Source of the DNA: Shinisaurus crocodilurus
Taxonomy: Eukaryota; Chordata; Lepidosauria; Squamata; Shinisauridae
DNA: 64,000 nt
Direction: 5' to 3'
Assembly: GCA_021292165.1 (NCBI GenBank)
Contig: CM037878.1
Span: 293,928,971 to 293,992,970 of the forward strand
The notes under the pieces were generated by a model. The model did not search any database. It was given only the letters and a program-made list of their open reading frames with translations, and had not been told where the DNA came from. Shown here one piece after another: positions 11,108 through 20,840 of the stretch (positions are counted from its first letter, which is position 1; every line of letters begins with the position of its first letter). Made by a program: the position numbers and the translations under genes.

Positions 11108-11674
11108 CAGGGCCGGATTAAGATAGGGGCTATTGGAGCTGCAGCTCCAGGCCCCTACCCCAAAATAGGCCCACAATCAGGACCGGTGCAGGGCAGTTTG
11201 GCGCCCCAGGCGAAATAATATTTAGCGGGGCCCCCTCCTCCAAAGCAGCCCTGCTCTGCAAAAAAAAAAAAAAAAAACCCCTGCGCCGCCACCACCAACC
11301 TACCTTCCCCCCGCCCTGGCGGCTGCTGCTGCTGCCGCTGCCGCCACTGCCGCTGCCACCGCCAAGGAGGACGAGGAAGTGACGCGACTGGACCCCCGCG
11401 CTGTTTTTTGCCGGGGAAACCATGGCAACAGGTCGGGGGCGGGGGCGGGGGGAGGCGCAGCAGCAGCGAGCGGGAGGGCGGGGGGAGGCGCAGAGGCGAG
11501 CGGGACGGGAGGGTGTGGCGGCGGCAGCGGCGGGCGGGCAGGAGGGAGGGTGGGGAGGCGGAGGCCTGGCGGGGGCGGCGCAGCGGCAGCGAAGAGGAGC
11601 GCAGCGTTTCTGCGCCCTCTTCAGCCGCGCGCCCTCCTCAGCACCAGGCCCATAATGCTCTTAATCCGGCCCTG
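11108..11674. mobile_element. GC-rich composite hAT transposon, copy 1
   Basis: The ends CAGGGCCGGATTAAGA and TCTTAATCCGGCCCTG are 16-bp perfect inverted repeats. The target duplication CACACGGA is perfect (11100-11107 and 11675-11682). The interior is CpG-rich with GCC/GGC and GGA runs. It contains what looks like a second hAT element at 11178-11648, starting CAGGACCGGTGCAGGGCAGT, flanked by CCCACAAT and CCCATAAT. No transposase is recognisable. The long GC-rich open frames here are composition artefacts. Confidence 0.9.
11178..11648. mobile_element. inner hAT nested in composite, copy 1
   Basis: The left end CAGGACCGGTGC and the right-hand GCGCCCTCTTCAGCCGCGCG match the ends of the 161-165 bp MITEs at 25367, 50964 and 52721. 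The right terminus is worn (CACCAGG). The flanking CCCACAAT and CCCATAAT agree at 7 of 8 bases. Confidence 0.6.
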
Positions 11675-11682
11675 CACACGGA

Positions 11683-12029
11683 GCAGCTTGCCCACCCCCA
11701 GCACAGCGGTGGGGACTCACAGCATTCCCCAAGAAGTGACAGGGAGGTCTGGAAGGTCTCCGATGGCTCCAGTGCGGCCCCGGTTCCCCTGGGACCGGCC
11801 GGAGGGTGTCCGTCAGAAGCCTGTGAATGGGGCCATTGTGTATGCCCCTTCAGGGCTAGGCAGTGGAGCTGCCGCCACCCCCATGAGAAAAGCCGCAGCT
11901 CGGCGGCAAGAAATAGCAGAGCTGGTGGAAGCAGCCAGAGGAATCTCTCAGGTCTCCAAGGCCGTGAGGCCGCCCTGCGTGAGGGGAAAGAAAGAGGCCC
12001 CCTTTCGTGATGAATAATGCCACATAGAG
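11683..12029. other. no recognisable feature
   Basis: Moderately GC-rich. Open frames continue from the hAT body but show no domain. Confidence 0.4.
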
Positions 12030-12161
12030 CAGCCTTCCCCAAGCCGGCGCCCTCCATGTGCATTGGACTGCAACTCCCAGCATCTCCCAGCCACCTATAG
12101 CTGGAGGATTCTGGGAATTGCAGTCCAAGACATCTGGAAGGTACCAGCTTGGGGAAGGCTG
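12030..12161. mobile_element. foldback element, subfamily B
   Basis: A 132-bp palindrome from CAGCCTTCCCCAAGCCGGCG to CCAGCTTGGGGAAGGCTGG. The shared inner word is TTGGACTGCAACTCCCAGCA. No clear target duplication remains. Confidence 0.75.
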
Positions 12162-12563
12162 GTGTATAGCAGCCACTGTCTTCTCTAATCTGGGACTGTA
12201 GTGCAGGCTAAGAGCACTGCAAAATGAGTGGTATGAACCAGAGACGTCGGGTTCCTGAGAGTCTTTGCTTTCTTTCTTCTTTCCTTTGCTTTTTTCTGTA
12301 TTTAAAAAAAAAAAAAGTTTCTAGCCCTTAAGACTATAACAAAGTGTTTGAAACTAAGAAGGCGATGTCTGCTGAAATCTCAGAAGCCAGGCTGGAGATG
12401 GAGTTCCAGTGCCCCAGATACCTCCTTGCCTCTCCTGAGGAGTAGAATAAATTATACAAAAATAGTAAAAATTTGCAGGGGGGAATGGCAAAATAAGGGA
12501 CATTGTACAAATGTGCTTAGTATTCCATCCCCACCCCAGCTGCGGCAACCTTTTAGGACCAAT

Positions 12564-12566
<3 letters not shown>
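12162..12566. other. no recognisable feature
   Basis: AT-rich in part, with an A-run at 12303-12315. Nothing diagnostic is seen. Confidence 0.4.

Positions 12567-12630
<64 letters not shown>
12567..12630. repeat. (TC)n(AC)n compound microsatellite
   Basis: A TC tract passes directly into an AC tract at about 12602. Confidence 0.95.
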
Positions 12631-12632
<2 letters not shown>

Positions 12633-12649
12633 TGTACATGGATTCTGGG

Positions 12650-12730
12650 TAGAAGCCTATTCAGCTGCCTTTTATTGAGTCATCTCATTGGTCCAACAAG
12701 CCAAGCACTGCGCTTTTCTACACGATGCAT
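12650..12730 (-). mobile_element. tRNA-SINE tail fragment
   Basis: AGCTGCCTTTTATTGAGTCA then TTGGTCCAACAAGCC matches the SINE 3' end on the minus strand. Confidence 0.6.
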
Positions 12731-12863
12731 TTATTGTGTGCTCATCGTTCCCTGTTCATGGTTGTTTATGGATTCTGTAGATGACACTGTGAACCTCCAG
12801 TGTCACTTCTAACAGTGCCTAACAAGCACTTTCGGCGAGTCGCTTTTAGAGCCGGGGAAATGC

Positions 12864-12898
12864 GGCATTTAATTGTGAAAGCAAAAGAAAGTGCTATG
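12864..12898. repeat. 35-bp direct repeat, copy 1
   Basis: It begins GGCATTTAATTGTGAAAGCA and is identical over 35 bases to 13182-13216. Confidence 0.9.
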
Positions 12899-13039
12899 TC
12901 CTCTTGTCTTGTGTATTTGCACTGTACCACAGTGCCACCTAGAGGTTATGTAGTGGAAGAGAAGAAAAGGAAACACTCTTCGTGTCATGCTCGGATCACA
13001 ATTCTGCGACAAAGCCGAAAGTAGATGCAGCGGATTAAC

Positions 13040-13181
13040 AGCCTCGTGTAGAAAAGCTCATTGTCTGCTCCGACTGGCAGAGAAAGGACTTTCCCACCAC
13101 CTGCTCCCTGGTCTTTTTCACTGGCAATGCTGCGGATCAAACCTGGGACCTTTTGCACGCTTAGCAGCTGCCCCAGCACTG
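13040..13181 (-). mobile_element. tRNA-SINE, partial
   Basis: On the minus strand the B-box region reads GGTCCCAGGTTTGATCCGCA. The body contains a shortened AGTGAAAAAGACCAGG block. It abuts the second copy of the 35-bp direct repeat. Confidence 0.65.
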
Positions 13182-13216
13182 GGCATTTAATTGTGAAAGC
13201 AAAAGAAAGTGCTATG
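13182..13216. repeat. 35-bp direct repeat, copy 2
   Basis: Identical to 12864-12898. The two copies bracket 283 bases that include a SINE. Confidence 0.9.
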
Positions 13217-13979
13217 CTGGACGCCCTCCTTGTGCTCCTGCTCATTCATTAAGAATGCCCCCATTCTTTCCTGCCCGCTCTCGTTTTCATTCCTGTTGCT
13301 TCTCCCTTTGCTCTGCCGGCACTCTCGCTGTCGAAATTTCAACTGTAAGCTCCTGGGGGCAAGGACCTATTTTTTTTAAATTCCTAGAGCGCCCCCCCCG
13401 CCCATCCTCAGTGGTGCGGTACGCACCATTAAAAAATAACAAAACAACGGCAAACTTTTAAGCACTAACTTGGGATAGAATGCCCGTTTACTCACAGGCA
13501 AGTGTGCAGCAGGTGGGGGAAATGATCCTGCCTTTACCATTCTCTAGCAATCATGAAGAAGACGATGACGAAAGGGGGCGGTTGAAAAGTCATTAAGTAG
13601 ATCAAGGCTGGGGTAAGTTATCCCCACTGGGTCATCTTTGATCTGTGCTGGACACCTGCAGCGTCCCTCGGGGACCTTTTTACTTGGCCTGCCGGAGCAG
13701 ATTTGGGAAGAGCGGGAGGCCTGATGACTAATGAGCGGGGTGGATTTTAACCCCACGGCTGAATTGGCGCCTGAAGCATGAGCAGGTCCCCATGGCAACT
13801 CCTTGTAAGGTGGGTGTTCTCTTCCTGTCAGCCGAGTGCTTCATCCTGCTACATTCATCCAAAGCGACTCAATAATTTGTAATTTCCCTAGTGACGGCAA
13901 AATACCTTCAGACAATGCTGGCTTTCCACCCGCAATGCTGTCTGGGTTTGCAATGGGTGCGGGTGTGATGCCTGGATTT
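13217..13979. other. unique DNA, possibly conserved non-coding
   Basis: No repeat signature is visible from about 13470 to 13910. Complex balanced sequence includes GACTAATGAGCGGGGTGGAT. A regulatory role is a guess. Confidence 0.3.
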
Positions 13980-13990
13980 CTCCAAATTCT

Positions 13991-14553
13991 TTTTTTTTTT
14001 TTTTTACTTTAATTTTTATATTTCTATTTAAAAAAAACCAAAAGAAACCCCACACAAAACATATAACGATAATTAACAATTAACAAAACTAAAATGGACT
14101 TCCAAATTTTTCTACGGCAAATATAGGTAACAAATAATTTATCTACTCGATAATCCAAAAAGAAAAGCTCTTTTTTTCTATTGTCACAAGTTTATCATCT
14201 TCTTATTTTTTTTCCCTATTGTCAGTTCATCCTCTTATTAAAACCACAGATAAACAAATCGTTGTTTTCTAAACCCTGCAAAAAGCCAATTAGAGGTTTC
14301 CACTCTGCAATAAACGTAGATGTTGTCTTTTCTCTAATTAATGACGTGAGTTTGGCCATCTCTGCCAGCTCCACCATCTTGACCAACCATTCCTCCGTTG
14401 TACGCAATGCTGGAACTTTCCATTTTTGCGCATATAATAGTCTTGCTGCCGTTGTCATATATAAAAAAATAAAATTCCGTAGCTTCTTTCTAACTGACTA
14501 TCCATTATTCCCAAGAGGAAAGCCTCTGGTTTCAACGGAAAGCCTCCGGTTTC
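13991..14553 (-). mobile_element. L1 LINE, 5'-truncated, with target duplication
   Basis: The 3' poly-A appears as a T-run at 13991-14004. A frame at 14458-14222 (minus) encodes the ORF2 C-terminus with RLLYAQKWKVPALRTTEEWL. It is flanked by the 11-bp duplication CTCCAAATTCT (13980-13990 and 14554-14564). A homologous L1 end lies at 58988-59481. Confidence 0.88.
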
Positions 14554-14593
14554 CTCCAAATTCTGAGATCAGAATGAGAATATTGAATTGCTG

Positions 14594-14897
14594 TAGAGGA
14601 GGGCAAAGATCTCTTCTCGATCATCCCAGTTTGCAGGACACGGAATAATGGGCTCAAGTTACAGGAACCTAGATTCCACCTAAACATCAGGAAAAATTTC
14701 CTGACTGTCAGAGCAATAAGACAATGGAATCAACTACCTAGGGAGGTTGTGGGCTCTCCCACTCTGGAGGCATTCAAGGTGCAGCTGGACAGCCATCTGT
14801 CAGGGATGCTTTGACCTAGATTCCTGCATTGAGCAGGGGGTTGGACTCGATGGCCTTGTAGGCCCCTTCCAACTCTACTTTTCTATGATTCTATGAT
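14594..14897 (+). mobile_element. CR1 LINE 3' end
   Basis: The ORF2 C-terminus is present but broken. The tail reads GTTGGACTCGATGGCCTTGT and ends in ATTCTATGATTCTATGAT, the CR1 terminal repeat. Confidence 0.9.
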
Positions 14898-14910
14898 TCC
14901 TCCTAGCTTC

Positions 14911-14959
14911 AATGTCCAAGGCAGATCAGGCTCCAGTGGCCTGATCTGCACTGGACATT
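14911..14959. repeat. short inverted repeat
   Basis: Arms of 21 bases (left AATGTCCAAGGCAGATCAGG plus C) differ at two positions and surround a 7-base loop. It lies in the gap between two CR1 ends. Confidence 0.75.
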
Positions 14960-15002
14960 GTAATCCCACATTCAGTAATCCCACATTCTGATTCCTATCA
15001 GA

Positions 15003-15730
15003 ATGCAGAGTTACAGAATGGGGGACACTTGGCTCAACAATACTACAAGTGAGAAGGATCTTGGAATTGTGGTAGATCACAAACTCAATATGAGCCAGCA
15101 ATGCGATGTGGCTGCAAAGAAGGCAAATGCTATTTTGGGCTGCATTAATAGAAGTATAGCTTCCAAATCGCGGGAAGTGATAATTCCCCTCTACTCGGCA
15201 CTGGTTAGGCCTCATCTTGAGTACTGCGTCCAGTTCTGGGCACCACACTTTCAGAAGGATGTAGACAAACTGGAGAGGGTTCAGAGGAGGGCAACAAGGA
15301 TGATAAAGGGACTGGAAACAAGGCCCTGTGAGGAGAGACTGAAAGAACTGGGCATGTTTAGCCTTCAGAAGAGGAGACTGAGGGGAGATATGATCGCACT
15401 CTTCCAGTATTTGAAGGGATGTCACACAGAGGAGGGCAAAGATCTCTTCTCGTTCATCCCAGTTTGCAGGACACGGAATAATGGGCTCAAGTTACAGGAA
15501 CCCAGATTCCACCTAAACATCAGGAAAAATTTCCTGACTGTCAGAGCAATAAGACAATGGAACCAACTAGCTATAGAGGTGGTGGGCTCTCCCACTCTGG
15601 AGGCATTCAAGGTGCAGCTGGACAGCCATCTGTCGGGGATGCTTTGACCTGGATTCCTGCATTGAGCAGGGGGTTGGACTCGATGGCCTTGTAGGCCCCT
15701 TCCAACTCTACTTTTCTATGATTCTATGAT
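15003..15730 (+). mobile_element. CR1 LINE, longest ORF2 remnant in the window
   Basis: An unbroken frame from 15003 to 15647 encodes about 214 residues of the CR1 ORF2 C-terminal region. Signatures in order are KDLGIVVDHKLNMSQQCDVA, LVRPHLEYCVQFWAP and RVQRRATRMIKGLE. The tail with ATTCTATGAT repeats follows. The reverse transcriptase catalytic part is absent because the copy is 5'-truncated. Confidence 0.92.
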
Positions 15731-15814
15731 CTAGTTTCCTTTCTGGGTTCGGTGGGAGCGGTGGAGAGAATTATTGGTGGCTGGTTGGATGTGCAGGCTA
15801 GCTGGGGTGTTACG

Positions 15815-16220
15815 TGACAAACCAGATACCCCAAAGGCAAGCACACAAGCAGGACATGAGCCCAACAATTTCCTCCTGCCCATGTTCCCCAGCAACTGGT
15901 GTATATAGGCACACTGCCTCGGATACTGGAGGAAGCATATAGCCATTCAGGACTAGCAGCCATTGATAGCCTCCTCCTCCTCCTCCACGAATTTGTCCAA
16001 TCCCCCTTTAAAGCCCTCCAAAACTGGTTGCCATCACCGCATCTTGTGGAAGTTAATTCCATAGTTTAACTCTGCCTGTGTGAAGAAGGTCCTACCTTTT
16101 ATCTGTCCTGAATCTCCCACTGATCAGCTTATGAGAGAGGAAGAAAAATGTCTCCCTGTCCACTTTCTCCACACCACGCATGATAGAGGTACCACATGTG
16201 GCACCTCTGTCATTTCTCCC
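15815..16220 (-). mobile_element. CR1-clade LINE (subfamily 2) 3' end
   Basis: On the plus strand GGACATGAGCCCAACAATTT, CATGTTCCCCAGCAACTGGT and the AGTTAATTCCATAGTTTAAC block are the 3' end of this subfamily in reverse. Confidence 0.8.
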
Positions 16221-16242
16221 CTTCCTCGCCTTTTCTCTAAAC

Positions 16243-16942
16243 CAGGGGTCTTCAAACTAAGGCCCGCGGGCCACATCCGGCCCGCCTTGCCTTTTTATCC
16301 GGCCCGCCGGCTGATTGGCGGAAGCAGACTTTTTTAAAAAAACTCTTTCACTTCAAGCGCCGATTCTTTTAATTCTTTTCCATAATATGGAAAAATTAGT
16401 GGTGGTGTTTTACCTCTTAAGTATGAGCTGACGTAGCTAAGTCAGATTTCTAATGTTTCAAAAATGCTACTTTGAATTGAAGCAGAGTATGCTCATTTGT
16501 GTGATGGCAAAAACAAAAGTACGGTATATTCGTGTTAGGCATGAAACAATTGTGCAACTATATATGTAAATACCACCAGCCCTGCCAGGAGTATTCATTA
16601 ATATTCCCCCTTCTTCCCTCCCCATTCCTTTTTCCTTGTGTGTCGTGTCTTTTTATATTGTAAGCCTGCGGGCAGGGACTGTCTTGTTAATTGCTGTAAA
16701 CCGCCCAGAGAGCTTCGGCTATTGGGCGGTATAAAAATGAAATAAATAAATAAATAAATAAATAAAATAACTTTCCATTTAAGGGGGAAAAATGCACCCC
16801 TAGCAAGTAAAAACAAAAGGACCCGGGTCCATTTTTTTTACTTGATCCATTTGTTCATATTTTTTTCAAACTATAGTCCGGCCCCCCAACAGTCTGAGGG
16901 ACAATGAACTGGCCCCCTGTTTAAAAAGTTTGAGGACCCGTG
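16243..16942. mobile_element. hAT transposon, OC1-like, with nested L2 tail
   Basis: The left end is CAGGGGTCTTCAAACTAAGG and the right end AAAGTTTGAGGACCCGTG. The target duplication CTCTAAAC is perfect (16235-16242 and 16943-16950). The right part (CAACAGTCTGAGGGACAATG) matches, from memory, the OC1/OposCharlie hAT group known for horizontal transfer among tetrapods. No transposase remains. An L2 tail lies inside at 16580-16766. Confidence 0.8.
16580..16766 (+). mobile_element. L2 LINE 3' tail nested in hAT
   Basis: GTAAACCGCCCAGAGAGCTT followed by TTGGGCGGTATAAAAATGAA and an (AATA)n tail is a typical L2-type 3' end. Confidence 0.75.
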
Positions 16943-16968
16943 CTCTAAACGAAGAAGCCCCATTTTCT

Positions 16969-17040
16969 AAACCAGATTCCCGCAACCTGATGCCCTCTGG
17001 ATGTGTTGGACTACAACTCCCATCATTCCCAGCTGTTTGG
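16969..17040. mobile_element. foldback subfamily B, left half
   Basis: CGCAACCTGATGCCCTCTGG and TTGGACTACAACTCCCATCA form one arm; the other arm is absent. Confidence 0.65.
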
Positions 17041-17311
17041 AACAGAGAGAGACGGAATGAGACCAGAAGGATGAGCAGAGAACAGCTGACAGGCGAAAGC
17101 ATTTTGCGGTCTCTCCCTCGGAAGATCTGATGTGGGGAAATCGATAGAGCACGGGTGGGCAAGTTTGGAGGCTCTGGGGGTCACTTTCCTCCACTCCCCC
17201 ATGCCCTCCTGTGGGCCGCATTCCTACCGTCGCACCACCAGAATTTGTGTTTCCAAAAACATTCAGCAGCAAAACACCGATAGCTTTGCCGCCACCCCAA
17301 ATAAATAAATC

Positions 17312-18301
17312 CAGGGATGGGGACTCGGACTCGAGGACTCGACTCGTGAGTCGGACTGAGTTCCCCCTCTGACTCGACTCGGACTCGAGTCCCAATATTT
17401 TTAATGGGACTCGAGACTCGACTCGGGACTCGAGACCAAGGACTCTTCAGCATCCCTGGGCTGTGCCAGAAGGAGTGGAGAGGAGTGTGATTGCCGGCGA
17501 AGAGCGCATGGAAGCGAGGTGTGCCGCTGCTCGGCCACTATGGACGGCTACCAGGAGTGCAGCCCCAACAGTGTGTCAAGATTTATTTTGATTGATGTGT
17601 TGCATACTTGGGAGAGGCAGAAGAAGGACCTGAGATTACTCTGTGTGGCTGCTCTGAGTGTGTTTCTGGTTCCAGCAAGTTCATCACCAGTGGAGCGGGT
17701 GTTCAGTGAGGGTGGAATTGTGATGAGATCTCACCGTTCCAGAATGGGGGCCAAACATTTAGAAAAAATCATGTTCCTCAAATGCAACATGGATAAGTTT
17801 TAGGAAGTACAGCAAGTTTATTTTTTAAAATCATTATCCTAAAATGCAACCTTTCAGACATTTTGGGTTTGGCTGCCTCTGCCTGCCTGTCTGGGGTTCC
17901 CAGCCTCCTCTGCCTGCCTGGTCTCTTCTTGACCAGTTCAACAGTTGAATTGTCCAAGACAAATGCCTCTGCCTGCCTGCTTTGGGGTTCCCTGCCTCCT
18001 CTGCCTGCCTGGTTATTTTGGGTTTGTCTGCCTGGTCCCGTTCTTGCCTAGATCAGTTGCAGAGTTTTGAAATAAAAAGGCACACTTGTGCCTAGAATTT
18101 ATTTAAACCACACATCTGAAGTAGCCTTATTTTGTTGGGGGAAAGCCCCATTGATTTTAATAGGGACTCGTGGAGTCAGCTTTGGGAGTGACTCGTGACT
18201 CGTGAGTCACCATTTTGGACCAAGGACTCGGACTTGGACTCGGGTCCAAAGACTCGTGACTCGACTCGTGACTCGAGACCAAGGACTCTTCAACATCCCT
18301 G
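17312..18301 (+). mobile_element. ACTCG-type hAT transposon, longest copy
   Basis: The ends are CAGGGATG and CATCCCTG. ACTCG arrays occupy 17320-17450 and 18160-18290. A third terminus-like CATCCCTG ends the left array at 17458, so the left array looks like a self-contained unit. A transposase remnant lies at 17600-17803. The flanks AATAAATC and CCCAAATC agree at only 5 of 8. Confidence 0.88.
17600..17803 (+). pseudogene. hAT transposase C-terminal remnant
   Basis: The frame ending at 17803 encodes the hAT dimerisation region, with LFLVPASSSPVERVFSEGG-type wording: VFLVPASSSPVERVFSEGGI and then SHRSRMGAKHLEKIMFL. hAT transposases carry this motif near the C-terminus. The zinc finger and the catalytic D, D and E residues are absent, so the copy cannot supply transposase. 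The N-terminal part of the open frame (from 17519) is shared with the non-coding body of the shorter copies. The following sequence, AAGTTTATTTTTTAAAATC, is also kept in the copy at 22681 and may be the old 3' untranslated region. Confidence 0.85.
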
Positions 18302-19489
18302 CCCAAATCTCAGCAGCACGGGGGCGGTTGCAGCAGAGGCCAGAGTGGCCTGCTGGCCACGTTTCCCCCACCCCTGCTGTGTAGGAACGCTATGCTGTTT
18401 ACCTCCACTTATCCTCAGCTTGTATACTTGAAAATAGAACCAAATAGAAGCTGGCTCCGCGCAGACCTGCCCCTCGGAACTGAAGGGGGGCTGGCCCGCT
18501 CAGGGACAGATGTGTAGGTCAGATGTAATTTCTCACATTGACCGTGCGCGATTCCTCGCCCTTCGCTGCTCCCTGCTGCACATTTAGCTGGGCCGCAGAG
18601 GGCCGCAGAAGCAGGTGTAACTGAGGCGTCCCTGCCCTGCCCTGCCTTGCGGTCGCTGCCTGTCCCAGAGGCGGTGGATGTGGGCTGGATTAGGCAGCCA
18701 GAACGGCCAGCGAGTGATTGCCCCATCCGGAGGCACTCACAGGGCTGCTGGGAGTGATTTTGTGAATGAGTCTGAAACCTCAGCCTCAAGAGGGTGATAA
18801 CAGAAGTCGCGCTTGAGATGCTCGGCTGAAGAGCACCGGAGGAAGTGCCGGCAGCTACACAGTCGCGCAGCAACTGAGCTAGTCGAAGGGCTGGAGGAAG
18901 GAGGCGGCTTGTGAGTACCTGTCATCTGCAGAGCTGAGCTGGCAAACTTCAGAAGCAAGCTTCTTCTGGGAGGCATCCAAAGCTCTCCTCCGAGCTAGCG
19001 ACGACCACACAAAGACACCCTTTCGCAAAGGACTCTGGATTCCTCTTCCCGTTTCGTTGTCATCACGCCTGTTGGCGTCAGGTTGGAGTTTCTGGCAATT
19101 CTTGCCGCTTAGAGATGGGACAGAAGCCAGCCGGCTAACAGCAGCTCCGGGGGCCTCTTGGCAAAATGGCACATTCGCCTCCTCTGCAGGCCCGGCAGTG
19201 GCCTTCCTGGGGAAACGACAGCGGCCGCCGCCAGGATTGTTTCGTACTCCAGGTGACTGTGATAACAGCAGCCCTGTTTTATTTTGATTTATGGACCGGC
19301 CCATTGGGGAACTCTTCTACATGAGCATGAATCACTCCCTGAAACAGGCATATTATTCCAACTGGAACACCATAGAGATCTGCAAGGCACATAAGGAAGT
19401 TAAACAGATTATGCCTCGGGGGGGGCGCGTCCAGTGGGCTCTGGTTCGAATCCCTTTTACTGACTTTCCTGGCAGTTGATCACTCCTTC
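18302..19489. other. no recognisable gene
   Basis: GC-moderate sequence with a few CCCTG units near 18635. Several open frames lack domain signatures. Confidence 0.4.
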
Positions 19490-19872
19490 TTTGGAGCATG
19501 AGCAACAAGAGGATTTGCATGCAGTGCCTTTGGAAAAATGTGGCTGGTGGGGCTACCACACGTGGCAGGGCCTTTTCGGTGGTGGCACCCCAGCTGTGGA
19601 ACTCTCTTCTGGTAAAGATTTGGCTGTCTCCCACACTGTTATCATTTAAGTGCCACTTAAAGACCTATTTGTTCATGCAGGCTCTTGGGGGGTATAGGCA
19701 AGTGTTCTACACGTTTTTATTGTGTTGATGGCTTTATTGTATTTTATTATATATTTGTGATTTTAGAATCGTTATTTTAATGTTGTTTATGTGGTGTACA
19801 GTGTTGTATATAGATTGTTAGCGGCTCTGGTCTCTTTGTGAGGAAGGCAGGATATCAATCAAATAAACAAAT
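19490..19872 (+). mobile_element. L2-like LINE 3' end
   Basis: The frame contains GRAFSVVAPQLWNSLLVKIW and then CHLKTYLFMQA, the L2 ORF2 C-terminus. An AT-rich 3' region ends AGGATATCAATCAAATAAAC. Confidence 0.8.
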
Positions 19873-20357
19873 GAAGAGGAACATAGAACACGAGAAGAGC
19901 CATTCCATCAGGCTGCAGTGAGGGAGGAAGGGAAGGGAAACGGGGCCACCACCAGCTCTGCCGAGAAGGCCGCTCCATCAGGTTCCTCATCCATCGGACC
20001 GTCACCAGCCTGCAGCCTTTCCATCAAGTTACAGTAGATGGAAGAAGATGAGGGAGGCAGGGCTACACCATCGGCTTTGGCTACTCCTCTCTCTTCTGTT
20101 TTCCATTCCAGTTGGTCAAACAGGAACTAGTAGTGACTGACTTTGCATTTTTCCCCTTCCTTCCGAATCCCTTTTCCGTTTGTGTCCTGTCTTCTCAGAT
20201 TGGCTGAAGGAAGGGACTCTCCTGGTTTTTACTGGTACATAAGTCACTCTGAGAATCTTTTTTTTTCATTAAGGACCAGGGGGCAAAAGTTCCTTAAACA
20301 AACAAACAAAGAGCTCTACTGGACCAGACCAAAGGCCTCTCCAGCTCGACATTGTGT
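19873..20357. other. no recognisable feature
   Basis: Nothing diagnostic is seen. Confidence 0.35.
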
Positions 20358-20438
20358 TCCCCAATTGCCACGCTGGCTGGGGGATTCTGGGAGTTGTAGT
20401 CCAACACATCTGGAGGGCACGAGGATGGGGAAGGTTGA
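20358..20438. mobile_element. foldback subfamily B, right half
   Basis: CCACGCTGGCTGGGGGATTC, TTGTAGTCCAACACATCTGG and AGGATGGGGAAGG form one arm. It directly precedes another foldback. Confidence 0.65.
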
Positions 20439-20445
20439 ACTAGTT

Positions 20446-20552
20446 CAGCATTCTCCAACCTTGGGTCCCCAGATGTTTTTGGCCTACAGCTCCCAGCATG
20501 CCCCAGCCAGCGTAGCCAAAAACATCTGGGGACCCAAGGTTGGAGAACGCTG
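20446..20552. mobile_element. foldback subfamily A with perfect target duplication
   Basis: The ends are CAGCATTCTCCAACCTTGGG and its complement. AACTAGTT flanks it on both sides (20438-20445 and 20553-20560). Part of the right arm (CTGGGAGTTGTAGG) is deleted, giving 107 bp. Confidence 0.88.
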
Positions 20553-20840
20553 AACTAGTTGAAGTAAATGACTAATAAATAAAACATTCAGATGAACAGG
20601 TTATTAAATAATAAATAGATCAATACATAAAATGAATGAATGCGTTTTGCATTCTCTCTGAGCGGGTTCCATTCCGAGGCTCACGCAGACCCACGAACGC
20701 ACGTATTTTTTGCGAGAGTAACACCGCAGGAGTCATGCGGGAGTCGGTTCTTAGGCCGGCTCTGTCCTTTACTTTCCCATTCCTTCCTCTTGGGTTGACA
20801 AACACATTCACACAGCCTGCGGCTTCTGCCCTCCGCCATC

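Noticed and set aside
11379..12017. Long plus-strand open frames of 212 and 200 codons
   Set aside because: They read through the GC-rich body and right end of a hAT transposon and are Gly/Ala/Arg-rich composition artefacts.
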